NCBI RefSeq assembly: GCF_008831285.2 | Contig: NC_045141.1 | Coordinates: forward strand, 5,225,224-5,289,223 | Direction: 5' to 3' | Origin: Nymphaea colorata | Lineage: Eukaryota; Streptophyta; Magnoliopsida; Nymphaeales; Nymphaeaceae | Length of the DNA: 64,000 nt | Shown: piece after piece, positions 12,711 to 24,663 of the stretch | How the letters are laid out: each line of letters starts with the position of its first letter | How positions within the stretch are numbered: the first letter of the stretch is position 1 | Made by a program: the position numbers and the translations under genes | The notes under the pieces: model-generated | What the model saw: the letters and a program-made list of their open reading frames with translations, nothing else | What the model was told of the DNA's origin: nothing | Databases searched by the model: none

Positions 12711-13466
12711 ATTCCGTGGCAGCCCTGATTTTCTCTTATGCGTCATCTGAAACTCGCAAGATATTGCAAGGGGAGGAAAGTAGTTGTGGCAGACGAGAAG
12801 TGTTGGGCTTGTGATGATGCACAACAGGTTGATGCATTATTTTGAGGGGCCAAAAAAGACAATGGTCTATTTTTCTATAGCCCTGCCTCCTCTTTTCCCA
12901 AAAGTTCTTTATATGGCTAGAATTCTTTTGCACCGGTACAAATTGTTCCAAAAAAATGTCAAATTGGGTGCTTCAATTTTGTTGTTATTTCTGTTGGATA
13001 GTGGCCCTGAGCCCTATCCTTCATCTCGTAACTGCAAGCCAGATTAAATTGAAAAACTGATTTCCGAAATAAAAGATTTCATTAAAAGGAAATTCAAAGC
13101 TTATTTTGTTACCATTTTCAAACCTGCCAAAAATTCTCTGGCGATAATCGCTGCTGGGATTCAGGAAATCCTGGGAGGCAGACTATAAAGTCTCATCTTA
13201 TGTTCATCTGAAGGTTGATCATTAGACTAACCTTGCAACGCCTCACAAAGTGATGTAGTTAGCTATAAAAATATTGTTCTTGCTTAAACGAGCCTTGAGT
13301 CTATCCATTTTATACCTGTCACAAGATACTTTGCTCAAGGTTTAGTGTTGAGCACAAGCTTGGTCTTGGTTTGTTGAGTGGAGTTTGAACTGACCCTTTA
13401 AAGCACAATAGCTCGAGCAGGACAAGACATGAGCAGAGTTGGGCTCTAGCCCACTTGTGTATAAAC
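12711..13466. other. Gene-free stretch
   Basis: Short frames on both strands have no domains. At 13270-13450 there are loose matches to the GAGCTTGAG/CTCGAGC-type words of the 5.2-kb hAT-type element, probably an old relative without intact ends. Confidence 0.45.
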
Positions 13467-13709
13467 CACAACTATAATATATGCTATTGGCAATGACTTT
13501 TACCATAGCGAATAGTCATAATGCAGTTGTCAATAAACTTATTGGCTAGTACTCTTGCCCTAGCGAACAGCTAAGGTTGCCCTTGCCCTTTACAGCACGG
13601 GGAAAAGTCTTTTGTTAGGCCCAAGGTCATTGTCAATAACATCATTGGTAAGAACTCGTTGAGTTATTGACAATGGTAGAAGTCGTTGCTAGAAGTTCTT
13701 ACAGTAGTG
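13467..13709. mobile_element. CACTA-like miniature element, 243 bp
   Basis: Read from the right, the sequence starts CACTACTGTAAGAA and goes on with CTAGCAACGACTTCTACCAT. Read from the left it starts CACAACTATAAT and goes on with GCTATTGGCAATGACTTTTACCAT. The two arms align as imperfect inverted repeats over more than 40 bp. CACTA ends and ACGAC-like subterminal words are typical of En/Spm elements. No transposase is present. The expected 3-bp target repeat is not preserved (AAC against ATT), so the element is old or the left end is slightly misplaced. Confidence 0.6.
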
Positions 13710-13856
13710 ATTCCTCAACTGCTATAGGTCTCCTTTTTCTTTTGAAAACAAAACAAAATGCTACTTCTATAGCAGGTAAGCCAGTTCCTTCTAATTTGAA
13801 AGTGGGATGGCTTCAAACAAATAATCTAGATCGATACCAACAAACATAAACATAGA

Positions 13857-16800
13857 CTACTGAAGCAAATAGAGAGAGAGCCAATAAAATGGGAATTCAT
13901 AGCAAAATTTGGGGACAACAAGTCCCCTAAGTACAAGAATAAACCGCAAAAACATAAATAAAAGATGAATATACAAGACAATCGCACAGTAAAACAAAAA
14001 TAAAAAAAAGGATGGTGTAACACAGTCACCCAGCCGCAGACGGAGGACGGAGCCATAACTGAATAGCAAAATGGACATCTCCCTGCACCAGACGAGCCAC
14101 AACATCTGGCAATGAGAAGGTGCCCCTGAAGACCCTGTTGTTGCGCTCCTCCCAAATGTGCCACCAAGAAGAAATGAGCCACAACCTCTAGACTCACCCC
14201 CAGGAAACAGACAGGTGGGGGAAGGAGAAAAGAGGAAAAGAAGGCAAATGGAGGGTGGGTCTGGAAGGCTACTAACATGGGAAGGCCATGTAGAGGCAAA
14301 AACACTAACAAAGAAAGCACAAGTAGTAAAAAGGTGGACCCAAGACTCAATCGTGGTGAGACAGAGGGGACACTGGTTAGCTACACTGATGCCAAGCCAA
14401 TGTAAGTGGTCAAAAGTGTTGATGTGGCCAGCAAAAAGAAGCCAGACAAAAGTAATGGCACGAGAAGAAGGGCCTGGGGACCAAAGGGACAGGGGGTGAG
14501 AGCAACGCAACAAAAGAACCAAAAGATGCTAGGTAGCAAGAAGAAAAAGTGAATCCCTGGAAAGGTGAAAGAGGCCAAGATAGGGATGAAACAGAAGGGA
14601 GGTCAGCAAGCCGAAGGAAAAGGCGAAGGGCAAAAACCAGGTCGCACCAAAAGTGGGAGGGAGAGGTGTGGGAGATGAAACCATTCTAAACACTAGGGGA
14701 AGAGAGGTCAAATGTGGAACAAATGAATAGGGTGATTGGAGAATGCTCAGTTGCGAGACACCACCATCAAGAACACAGGAAGGACTCACATGCCGGACTA
14801 AGGTTGGTAACCCCAACACCCCCAAGAAGACGCGGAAGGGCAACCATATTCCAACGTGCAAGCCAAACTGAAGGTCGATCACCATCACATATAAATCTAC
14901 GAATAATCCTATCAAACCTTCTCAGAACAGCCACAGGAGGTCAAAAGACCGCCAGTGCATGGAGGGGGACCAACGAAAGGCAATGTTTAGTAAGAGTAAT
15001 ACGACCAGGGAGATAAAACAACTTTTTCTATCAACACTGAAGGTGATTCACATGCTTCTGCTCTACTAAATTTCAAAAGGAGGGAGCAGGAGAAGCCAAC
15101 ATAGTCTGAAGACCTAAGTAGTCCATGTGTAAGCCACCAACCTTACACCCAAAGCAAGCTTTCGCAAGAAGCACCGTGACTGGATCCACGTGAATGAGAG
15201 AAAGGTGGTCTTCAGAGGAATTAATAGAAAGACCCGAGATGAGCTCAAAAACCAGAAGGATGAGCCAAGTTCTCACAATCTATTAGCGGAAAGCAGTGCC
15301 AAACAAGAGAAAGTTGTCAGCATATTGAAGGGTGGAGAAGGGGCCTGTAAGTGGGGGAGTGAATGTGGAGTGAGAAAGCCAACGACCGCAGCATGATGAA
15401 ATAATGTAGAAAAGCACTCGACAACTAAGTTGAAAAGAAAAGGCGACAACGGGCAACCCTGACAGAGGCTTCCACTGAGACAGAAGAAATCGCCACACAT
15501 CCCATTGAAGGAGACTGCAAGCTGGGCCCAGTGACAAGTGAAAGGATCTACTGCAAAAATGATGGACCAAAAGCAAGGCGGGTGAGCAAGTCTGAAAGGA
15601 ACTCCCAACTAAGCGAATCAAAGGCCTTAGAGATGCCCAACTTAAGCATGAAGGAAGGAAGATGTAGATAGTATAGAGAATGAACAACTTCATTGGCCAG
15701 GACAATCGCGTCCTGCAAACGTCGACCCTTGATGAATGCAACATGGAAGGGGTTAATGATAGAAGACATAACAGGCACAAGCTACAAAGAAAGCAATTTA
15801 GCAATAATCTTATAATGTGCCTAAGATGGAGATCGGGCGAAAGTGGCTGATGTCCATAGGGTTAGGATGCTTAGGCACCAAGACGCACGTCACGTGATTA
15901 AATTCCTTATGCAAAATGGAGTTGGAGGCAAATTCATCACACAACGTAAACACATCAGCGCTACAAGCCTCCCAAAAGGTGCAAAAAAATTCAACAGGGA
16001 AACCTTCAATGCCAGGCACCTTACCAGAGCTGAGGGCCTAGACAGCATTCTTGATTTCTTCGTGTAGGAAGGGCCGCTCAAGAGAGATCGCACAGGAGAC
16101 AGAGAGGGATGAGAGGTGAAATTATGGAAGCAGGGCACGAATGCAAAGATGCTTAGAATAGAAATCACGAAAATGGGCTGTCAAAGCCGGGAGAATGTCA
16201 TCACTAAGAAAAACCCTATGGCCAATAACCATGGACTGGAGCAACATTTGACGGCACCTTCAAGGTGCGGCCAAGTGGAAGAATTTAGAATTCTGGTCTC
16301 CATACAAAAGCCAACCCAGCCTAGAACGCTGCTGCCAGTGGATGGACTCCCTAATCCACCACTCTTGAGCCAGACACTTGAGACAAAGGAGGTGGGAAGA
16401 CTGATTCGTAGAAATATTATCAAAAGACTGGAGGGACAAAATCTCCTCATCCCAACTGGTCACCTCAGAAAACTTGCCACTGCAGAAAATGTGCTTCCAG
16501 GCAAAAACCTCCCTCCAGATGCAGTGCAACTTCTGCGAGAGCCTGAAAGCAGCCCACCTACCATTGATGGTGCGAGCCCACCATTTAGGGATGGCAGCGA
16601 CAAAGGACTCATTTCGGAGCCACCAAAGCTCAAAACGAAACCTAGCACGCCTAGTACCAGCCCTACCCCGAATAAGGGAAAGGAGCAGCGGAGCATGATC
16701 AAACAAGTGTCTCGGCCCAGGAACCAAAGAGGATGAAAGAAAAGGAGAGAACAACTAAGGCAAGAGGAAGCCCTGGTCCAACCTACGGAGAATCAGAGGA

Positions 16801-17400
16801 TTCCTATTGTTGGACCAAGTAAACTTGCCATTACTCAGAGACACGTCAAAAAGACTGAACTCAAGAACAAAGGAGTGAAAAGCCGACATAGATGGACCAG
16901 AAGGGACAGGAGATCAAGAGTCGTCAGGGCTAAGCAAACAATTGAAGTCTCCTGCCAAAAGCCAAGGTGAGGAAACAAGCTGACGAGCATGATGTAGCTC
17001 AACCCATAGTTGGTCACGCAAGGCTTCAATGCAAGGGCCAAAGACCGTAGTAACTAAGACCGGGCCAATGAGCCAAAGACCATTGAGAATGACCGAGATA
17101 CAGTAATAACCGACATGCACCACATCCCTCGTAAGAGGAGGAGACCAGGCCAGCAGGATGCCCCTAGGGGCACCATTAGCCGGAAGAAACGCAAAGGACG
17201 GTTGACGCAACAAAGTACAAACACAGGCGTGAGAAATCACAGACAATTTGGTGTCAACCACGATAAGCAAGGAAGGTCCATGCTGACGCACCCAAGAAGA
17301 GAGATACCTACGCCGATAACGGGCTCCCAAGCCCCGCACGTTCTAACACACAACCCTCATGAAGAAACCATGTGAAGGGGCGTACATCTAGCCACTCTAG
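13857..17400 (-). pseudogene. LINE ORF2: endonuclease, reverse transcriptase, zinc-binding domain
   Basis: Endonuclease: an N-terminal part at 17339-16914 with RGLG...RR and GDFNC near its end, and the C-terminal FDHAPLLL motif at about 16710 (normally SDH). Linker with WL.GDQNSKFFH near 16275. Reverse transcriptase: EGFPVEFF and FRPISILG at 16010-15830, then AFIKGRRLQDAIVLANEVVHS at about 15735-15675 and KLGISKAFDSLSWEFL at about 15650-15595. It continues with LCQGCPLSPFLFNLVVECFS at 15460-15400 and the catalytic box YADN at about 15320. The usual second aspartate of YADD is asparagine, which should abolish polymerisation. Zinc-binding domain: VANQCPLCLTTIESWVHLF at about 14400-14345. The copy needs at least four frame changes to read through, so it is dead. 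Confidence 0.87.
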
Positions 17401-19230
17401 CAGTACCGAGAGGGAGGATGGAGGCCGCGGAAGCCCCAATCCTATGCAATTCCCAATGCAACCGAGTAAGGTTGGAGTGGGAGGCCGGTACAATAGCGGC
17501 AACAAATGAAGAATGCAGGAAATCAAGCTACTCCTGAGGAAGCGTGACCTTAAGAGAGGCAAGCGCATCCGGAAGGGAAATGCCTAGCTTAGCATCTAAC
17601 AAGGGAAAAACAGGTGGCAACCTATCGGGCAAGAGCGGGCAAACAGAAGGTCCGGTGGTGGGACCAAGCAACCGAGCAGAAAATGAAGGAGTAGCAATGG
17701 ACGCAGAATCAATACGCTGGGTGGGGGAAATAGCATCAACACAAGAGAGGTGGGGGATGGCAGGGCTAATCGGGGAAGGGGCAAGCAGGTGGGGTTGCGA
17801 GAACACTGCAACAGAGTGCGGGGAGTAGTACACGCAGGGAAGGCAAGCTGGTGACAATGCAACTGTCAATGGAAACAAAAGAAAACCGGGCAGGTGGGCA
17901 AAGGAGGTGGTCCTAGATGGTGGGGGAGGCAAAGGGGGGCTGGTAACAAGGGTAAGGAGCAAGGAACATGCAACAAATGGAGATGGACTGACTATGGGAG
18001 ACGAATCGATAGAGGTCAAAGCAACGGAGGTCATAGTCGAGAAAGAGCAAGCAACAACCGTTACCTCAAGAGGGTGATCCCCTGCTGACGGGAGGGCAGC
18101 TGACTATGACGGTGCAAAGGACCGAATGATGCCACGATCAGATAGAGCAACAAGCAGCACCTCGGGGGAGCGCGGCGGAGAGCAAGCAGGGCACGACCTA
18201 GTAGGCAAGGCCACCTCCAGCGGTGAGTGAAGCAAAGGCGGGAGCTGAGGTGGCGAGAGCTCGACAAGCAAAGAAAACTGGTGCGGCAGACCACCTGGGC
18301 TGAAGACCCACGGGACTGCTACCTAGAAAGGCAGACCCCATGTGCCAAAAAAAGTAGGCCCAGGACAAGGAAGTCTGATAGAGTCAAAGGAGATAGAGCT
18401 AGCATCCGAAGCAGGCGACTGAGAAGCAGCTGGTAGAAGAACCTAGACCCAGAAGGCAGAAGCGACGGCCGTAAAGCCATGCAGTCGACCGAAAAGTCAC
18501 TGGTCATTCTGACTAGCAGGAAAACGACATCAAGAACACGTGGCAGCCTGGCAGCCATTCAAGGTATTACACCTCTGACACCACCAATGGCCCCATCAGA
18601 CGAGGATAGAAGCGACAGACCGAAGAAGGCGACGTAGCATGGAAGCACGATGGGAAGAGGGGACACACCAAGGTGGGGGAGCCGTCCTACCAATGGAGAC
18701 CACCTTGGGAAGTCTCGGCTGCAAGGAACAGTCACCCATCTGCAAAAGGAGAAACAAATAGCACGTGATTGGTAGGAATGCATGGAGAGGGCACAACAGA
18801 GCAAAAAGAAGGAAACACAGTGCTGCAAGCAGAAGCGGTTGAGTAACGAGAGGGAGGAGGAGCAAACCACCCAAGGAAGGAGCTGGTAGTGAAGCAGGCG
18901 TAGTGGATTCGGGAGAAGAAGCGGCTGGAGGAGGAGGCGATTAACCTGGCCAGCAGCCACGGGCAACGTTGAAGGGCAGGAGAGGAGGGAGTGCAGATGA
19001 GAGAGGGAGAGGGACCAATGTTCGTCGTGAGAGGTCGGGGACGGGGTGCCTCATCTCGGTGCTCCTCAACACTATCCGGACGAGCACCATAGGAGGGGAA
19101 CCTGGTGGATGTCCCCACGAGTGAGAGGGGGAGTCGCAGGTGGGATAGTAGAACAAGGCCCTGAGAGAGAACCACCCAGAGCGAGCGAGCGAGAGAGAGA
19201 GAGAGAGGGAGAGAGAGAGAGAGAGAGAGC
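17401..19230 (-). other. LINE 5' region / degenerate ORF1
   Basis: Pro-, Ser- and Leu-rich frames on the minus strand overlap in several phases (for example 18034-17528 and 19232-18732). LINE ORF1 proteins normally carry a DUF4283-like fold and a CCHC knuckle; I cannot see a clean one here. The first 360 bp of this region are repeated at 20037-20399, and a GA/CT run of about 80 bp marks the extreme 5' end. Confidence 0.55.
18780..19142. repeat. LINE 5'-end repeat, copy 1
   Basis: Matches 20037-20399 in the same orientation over exactly the same length of 363 bp, with roughly 95 % identity by eye and no indels noticed. It represents the 5' end of the LINE family. Confidence 0.9.
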
Positions 19231-19276
19231 AATAAGAAGAAAATGAGAAGGGGGGGAGAGAGAGAGAGAGAGAGAT
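19187..19276. repeat. GA-rich run at LINE 5' end
   Basis: Interrupted GA repeats directly upstream of the LINE start; on the element's own strand this is a CT run, commonly seen near plant promoters and LINE 5' ends. Confidence 0.9.
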
Positions 19277-19689
19277 GAACACTCTATGCATGAGATTTTG
19301 GATTAACAAAATTATAGAAGGAAAAACGAACAAAAAAACAAGTCAGACATTTAGGCTATATGCGAGTTAAATTATATGTCAGTTCTTGTGAAGGTTGTCT
19401 TAAAATGTCATCAGAAAATTATTTACAACTTACAAATGTAGTTGTGAAGATTAAAACATCTCAAAATCATCCACCATCAAGTTATAAATTGTATATAAGC
19501 ATCTCTAAGAAAATAGCACCGGTCAGTCCTTCGTAAAGTTGCTGATCCCTTTGACAATCGTTTGTTTATTAATTGATGCCATTGCCATCACAACTCAACT
19601 GAAGGAAGTATGTGTTCCCAAAAAGAAGATTCATTTATCTTTGTACACCATCCATCATAATTTTCTCAATATGTTCTGTTTCTTTTAAA

Positions 19690-20399
19690 AACAAACGATT
19701 AAGGGGAAGGGGGTTACCCGGCCTGATCCCACAAAGACTGGGACCACCAACCCAAGCTCCATGTGGTGATCGCAAAGGCAAAGGAGGAGGGAGGGTGGCC
19801 ATAAGACCAACCCTAGGCAAGAACAAAAAGGCTGGCAAGAAAAACAATGAAGCCAAGCAGCTGCGTTTGGACCCTCTCAAAGCCTAAGCTCAGCACGGCC
19901 CCGTAGGCCGATGAGACGCCACTTAGCGCAACGTGAGAGCAAGGCTCCGAAAGAGGACTGGACAGCTATGAAAACGATCCAAAAGAAGAAGTGGATAGCA
20001 CAAGCTGTAACGAGCATTTCATCAAACTGTTGCCGAGCATGGAGAGGGCACAACAGAGCAAAAAGTAGGAAACACAGTGCTGCAAGCAGAAGCTTTTGAG
20101 GAACGAGAGGGAGGAGGAGCAAACCACCCAAGGAAGGAGTTGGTAGTGAAGCAGGCAGAGTGGATTCGGGAGAAGAAGCGGCTGGAGGAGGAAGCGATGA
20201 ACCTGGCCAGCAGCCACGGGCAACGCTGAAGGGCAGGAGAGGAGGGAGTGCAGATGAGAGAGGGAGAGGGACCAATGTTCGTCGTGAGAGGTCGGGGACG
20301 GGGTGCCTCATCTCGGTGCTTCTCAACACTATCCGGATGAGCACCATAGGAAGGGAGCCTGGTGGATGTTTCCACGACTGAGAGGGGGAGTCGCAGGTG
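19690..20399 (-). mobile_element. Chimeric or internally deleted LINE fragment
   Basis: The right part (20399-20037) is a copy of the 5' end of the 13.8-19.3 kb LINE. At 20037 the match stops abruptly and GC-rich sequence without a match to that LINE follows down to about 19690. The junction suggests a deletion derivative of a related element or a 5'-end hop onto another template. No recognisable protein domain lies in the unmatched part; its plus-strand frame 19612-19887 is basic and proline-rich but unidentified. Confidence 0.6.
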
Positions 20400-21029
20400 A
20401 GAGGGTGGAGAATTATGCCTTTATAGCATATTTGTTCAGCATACAGTTTTAAAAATCATGAACAAGGACTTGTGGCCTTTCATTTTCTTAAAATCCAGTG
20501 AAAGTGGCCAACTATGTAGCCCTTATGGCCTTTCATTTTCTAGGCTTGCAGCGTGGGGCCACCTCTATTTCATAAAATAAAGACTTCATATGCTACTTGA
20601 TGCTTATTAATTTTCTATGCTTTAGATCAAAAAGTTGATGTTCTAGCCCATTTGGTGTGATGGTGTTACTTTGAGAAGGAAAAACCATTAGACGGAAAAT
20701 TTTTATGGGTATTTGAGGAGTGCGGGAACGGAAGAGAGAGACATGATTTAAGAATCAACGTTTGGGGACGGAGGAAGAGAGAGACACGATTTAAGATTCA
20801 ACATTTGGGAACGGAGGGAAGAGAGAGATAGAGATGAACATTTTGGGTGTGAGAGAGAGAAAGTATGTGTCTGTTCTGAAAAGAAACTTAATTAAACCAC
20901 CAGGGTCTTAGTGAGAGAGACATACCGATTTAGTCCTGTATCGAAGTAACAGGTGGGAGATGGTGAGAGAATCTAATTACAAAACAACAAGAGCTGCAAA
21001 CTTATATCACAGTTGACTGGTTGGACAAG
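20400..21029. repeat. Spacer with small tandem repeat at 20722-20860
   Basis: About three units of roughly 45 bp, each with GGAACGGA/GGGACGGA, a GA run, CACGATTTAAGA or a variant, and ATTTGGG. The rest of the interval has no gene. Confidence 0.7.
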
Positions 21030-21311
21030 ATCTAGACTAGGATTAAACCTGGACCAGATTTGGACCATTAATCTTATGTTGGATATTCCAAATCCAAATT
21101 CTAGATTTGGATGTGGAGTGTGTCTATAAGTTCTTTCATTCATATATACATATATATATTTGGATTTCAAATTTAAAAGTTAGATTTGAATATGATATAT
21201 AAGTTCATTCATTCATATTCAAATCTGTTTTTATATTCTAATATATGAATATCCGAAAAATCAAATATGATAATGTGTGATTCAAATCCAATCCATTGGT
21301 ATTGACATCCC
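21030..21311 (-). repeat. GGATTC-type dispersed element (reverse copy)
   Basis: Rich in ATTTGGAT/ATCCAAAT and GATTTGAAT words and ending ATTGACATCC, the inverse of the TAGGGATGTCAA start seen in other family members at 25.85, 39.97, 47.53 and 48.25 kb. No coding capacity. Confidence 0.6.
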
Positions 21312-21692
21312 AGTTATCTTTTGAAGTGACTTTCCTTAGCCCTCAAGCAACCCTTCGATGTGGCATTAATTAGAGGCTTGATTTTGGCTGAATATCTGAA
21401 AATATAGGCCCCAAATTGTAAATAATAATTACCACCAGTTCGGCGCCCTTTAAAACACACAGAATTTTTGATCCTTATAAAATTCATGTCTGGAGTTGAA
21501 AACTTGACTTGAAAAGCTTGATTCGATGGCGTACCTTCTACCATCAGCCAGGCACCCCATGCACTGTTCCTCCATGTCGATTGCTTCCTCCCAAAGTTTT
21601 CTCTTTCTCTCATTGTGAATTGCTTCTTTCTGAAAGCTTCTCATTTAGTTTGTCCAAAAGTTGAAGGGGGTGTGACGCCTTCACGAAGCAGC

Positions 21693-21908
21693 ATGGCTAA
21701 GCTGAACGTGGTGGTCGGTCTTGCTCTTCTCAAAACATCTGTTTTCCCAGCCCACTCCCTTTCCCAAGTCTTCTACATGATCTTAACTGCAGTGGGAGAT
21801 CTCGTCTCCCTCTTCCTTTACTACGCAGGTGGGTGCTTTCAGTTTCTTGTCGGTGGACTTTGTTCATGGTTATGTTCATATCAACTATGGAGTGCTTTTT
21901 TTCTTTGA
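21693..21908 (+). CDS. Possible first exon of a small membrane protein
   Basis: An ATG at 21693 opens a hydrophobic frame (MAKLNVVVGLALLKTS, then MILTAVGDLVSLFLYYAG) with two likely membrane segments. A good splice donor (GCAG|GTGGG) occurs at 21828/21829, about 45 codons in; without splicing the frame runs on to 21908. I do not recognise the family, and no second exon was identified downstream. It could equally be chance coding in slightly GC-richer DNA, so I rate it low. Confidence 0.25.
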   Translation: MAKLNVVVGLALLKTSVFPAHSLSQVFYMILTAVGDLVSLFLYYAGGCFQFLVGGLCSWLCSYQLWSAFFL

Positions 21909-23040
21909 TGTACAACCCGAGAAAGACTAAGAAAACTAACACGTCCAGTGGAACTCTTTCAATGCTTGCTGTTGGGGCTTCAGTACATTAATTGGTCAGT
22001 TTAATTTTACTATACATATCGACGTTTTAAACGAAGCAGACCGGTCCGGTGCACATTGGTTACCAATTGGGGCCTTCATTTTCTAGTTTCTGGTCACGTA
22101 ATTGGGGCCTTCTGTTCCTCACACGTTTTAAACCATAGCCAAAGCATCACGACAAATATTTGATTGACCAGATTAGATATATATAACGTGAATCCAAATG
22201 CAATTTTCTCCTTTAGAAAATGCAAGAGCTCTTTCTAAAGGCTAACTATTTTCTGAATGCCAAACACCAACGAGCAAAGGCATCCTGTTGGTGGACATTG
22301 AAACTGGGTGCATGGTGCATCTGAAGGTAAGAAGCAAGTCCTCAGTGGCTTACAAGATATGAAAAGTTTGCATCCTATGGATATTGGAAATTAATGATGG
22401 TTTGGAAAATATCCCAACCCTTTACCGCAGACTGTAGTTGGTATTTCATGCATGAGGGAGAAATTGGAATATGACAATTTGCAGAGATTAACTAGTATAG
22501 GAGTGCCTCCTCACACGCTATCGCAGATCAATTAGCTTACGGAAATGTGGTTCGTTCAAGAAACTGGGATGTCACAGAAAATTCTTGAGCTTTTCCCAAA
22601 AGCTGAAGCTGTTATTTCATGGATGGGGATGAAATCGGAAGATAATGGTATGAGGGAAGTTAGTAAACACAGGTTCAGTGCAAAGACACTGCGAAATAGC
22701 ATATATACCGTTCATTTCTGTGATCATAATCCATTCACGTGTTTCAAAATTATCAACATCATGAGGAGACCTACCTGACTTGGTGATGCTAAAGAGGATG
22801 AGTGGAAAAGGAGCGATAAGATGACATCGTTCTCAAGATAATGCATCAAATGCAGTAAAAGGACTGATGATCATGCTGAAGCCGGTAGTGTTTATCAAGC
22901 ATATCATGAGGTTGATCATGATGGTAAGTGTTAGTTGATTAAATATGAAGCGCAAAATGATCAAAACACATGATTCAAAAATATCGTCAATAGACAAGTC
23001 GAAAAAAAATATGTAACGGAAAAGAATTGGTTCTCAGCCA
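21909..23040. other. No supported gene
   Basis: A frame at 22545-22778 and short neighbours show no domain. Composition is ordinary for the window. Confidence 0.45.
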
Positions 23041-23059
23041 AATTATCCATCATAAAACA

Positions 23060-24230
23060 TAAACTTTGTATTCCTTGAGCAAGCATTTGTCTCATAATCA
23101 AATTTTACAAATTCTTCAGCTCAACCACGATTTCCAAAATTCGTCTAAGTGTGAAGAATCCATGGTTGATTATCTCGACCATTTGAAGTTCCTAACTGAT
23201 TCACTTTGTTTAGTTGTTGAAGTTATAAAGGAGGAGGATTTAGTTATATATGCATGCACTTAGTGGCTTAGGGAATGAATATAAAGTTTTTGTCATAACT
23301 ATGACAACTTCGAAATCTCTTCCCTCATTCTGTGAAATGCATGATATTATAATAAATCAAGAGAAGTGATTAGAACTCTTCAATGGAAATCCAATCAGCA
23401 AGTGGGTCATCAATAGTTGCCTTCTTTGCTCAAAATAGGTGTGGCCTTGGCAAAAGTAGAGGCTGTAGTAGAGGTGATAAATGACTCTAGAGTGTAGGAA
23501 AATGTGTACGTCCAAGTTCTGTATGGATAGAAAGGTCAAGTAATTGGTCAATTATGTGGTAAGAGGAATAAAATGGCCAAGATTGCTAGAAGTTACTAGA
23601 GGCATTCTTGGCAAATACTCTGAAGTTAAAGCAAGGCAATCAATGGCATCCAAATTCAAGTACTCTGCATTATATTGTGACTTTAGGTCTTTGTTTGATG
23701 GCAAATGTGAGTGTGTTGGTTTAGTTGGTTGCCTTCTATCTATATCTAAGATATGCAAAGGTAAGAAGTACAATATTTAGTTAACAAATCTATTTTTTTT
23801 AGGCTAAGGACGAGATGAAGAAGAAAATGCAGTTTGGAGAGGGGGAGGGGTAAAGACAATATCAAATGCATAAACAAAAAAGTGGCTGGAATAAAGTTGT
23901 CCAATCTCATAAGTTTGATTCTTTATTTGCTAGTTCCTATCCTACTACAATTTCAAATTTTGTGTGGCACGCTAGATCAAGATAGGCTAGTAATTATGTG
24001 ATGAGTGTGTTGAGAAATAATGATGTTGTTTTGAAGGAAAGAAAACAAGATAAAGAAATATGTTTTAATGGTCTTCTTACAAAATTTGGTCATTTGCCAT
24101 TTCAAATCTTTAGGCATATTCAGATTTTTTCCCCTTCTAAGGAATACATGTAGACTATCAGAACTTGTAACTGTTCGCATGGTGTGGCACAATGAGAAGT
24201 TACGTAAATGTTTGATCATCCACTAGAGTG
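23060..24230 (+). mobile_element. Ty1/copia remnant: gag to GAG-pre-integrase
   Basis: At 23066-23370 there is a UBN2-type gag segment: LSHNQILQILQLNHDF, then VDYLDHLKFLTDSL, then KEEDLVIYA. After a frameshift caused by a duplicated GCAT it goes on as LSGLGNEYKVFV, then MHDIIINQEK. A poor zinc-knuckle-like stretch follows near 23545. At 23955-24115 is a GAG-pre-integrase piece (VWHAR, then ASNYVMSVL, ending TKFGHLPF). The protease region between them is short or lost, and nothing of the integrase core, RT or RNase H follows. Strongly decayed, no LTRs recognised. Confidence 0.78.
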
Positions 24231-24369
24231 TCTAGAGGCATTGGGTAGTGGCGTACTGTTGTACAAAATATTTTTTATTAAGATAAGAATCATTGCCAGC
24301 AAATAAATTTAATTGTAAAGAGCAAAAAATAGTTTTATTAATTGTTTATAAGGGAATTTATTGTAATTA

Positions 24370-24663
24370 GGACAGATATCATGTGATTCTTCTCAACAAA
24401 TTTCTTGTACACTATAAGAGTTTAGTAACCAAGGAAGTGCTATTTAGCCTCTTCATCACATGTGTATGTGCTTTCTGTTTTGATCTACTACCCTTCACTC
24501 GGTTTTACTTGTGCTTTGTTTTTCATAGTTTTGATTTTACTATGGTAGGAGAGCTCTAAGCTCTTTTTTTGTAGCATGATATTGGTCTCTTATTGACCAC
24601 TATGTGGTTATTTACTAATCATCATCTTGTCATCACTGCTTGCTCTTATATCTTGGTCAATAT
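24370..24663 (+). other. Possible LTR or leader of the next copia fragment
   Basis: T-rich sequence starting TGTGATTC directly upstream of a copia gag start. No partner LTR, no clear CA end and no primer-binding site were recognised, so the LTR reading is only positional. Confidence 0.25.

Larger units (their letters stand above)
13800..19260 (-). mobile_element. Near full-length LINE retrotransposon, inactive
   Basis: The best-preserved non-LTR element of the window. Read on the minus strand it has a GC-rich 5' region (19.2-17.4 kb), an endonuclease (17.34-16.7 kb), a linker, a reverse transcriptase (16.1-15.1 kb) and a C-terminal RVT zinc-binding domain (14.5-14.35 kb). Frames are broken by several shifts. 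Base composition is clearly more GC-rich than the neighbours, which suggests a younger insertion than the other LINEs here. A clean poly-A tail and target-site duplication were not found, so both ends are approximate. The CACTA-like element ends about 90 bp beyond its 3' side. Confidence 0.85.

Noticed and set aside
14158-14499. Plus-strand frames across the 13.8-19.2 kb LINE
   Set aside because: They are antisense to the clear LINE ORF2 and ORF1 regions and carry no domain; the same holds for 16116-16736 and 17544-17828.
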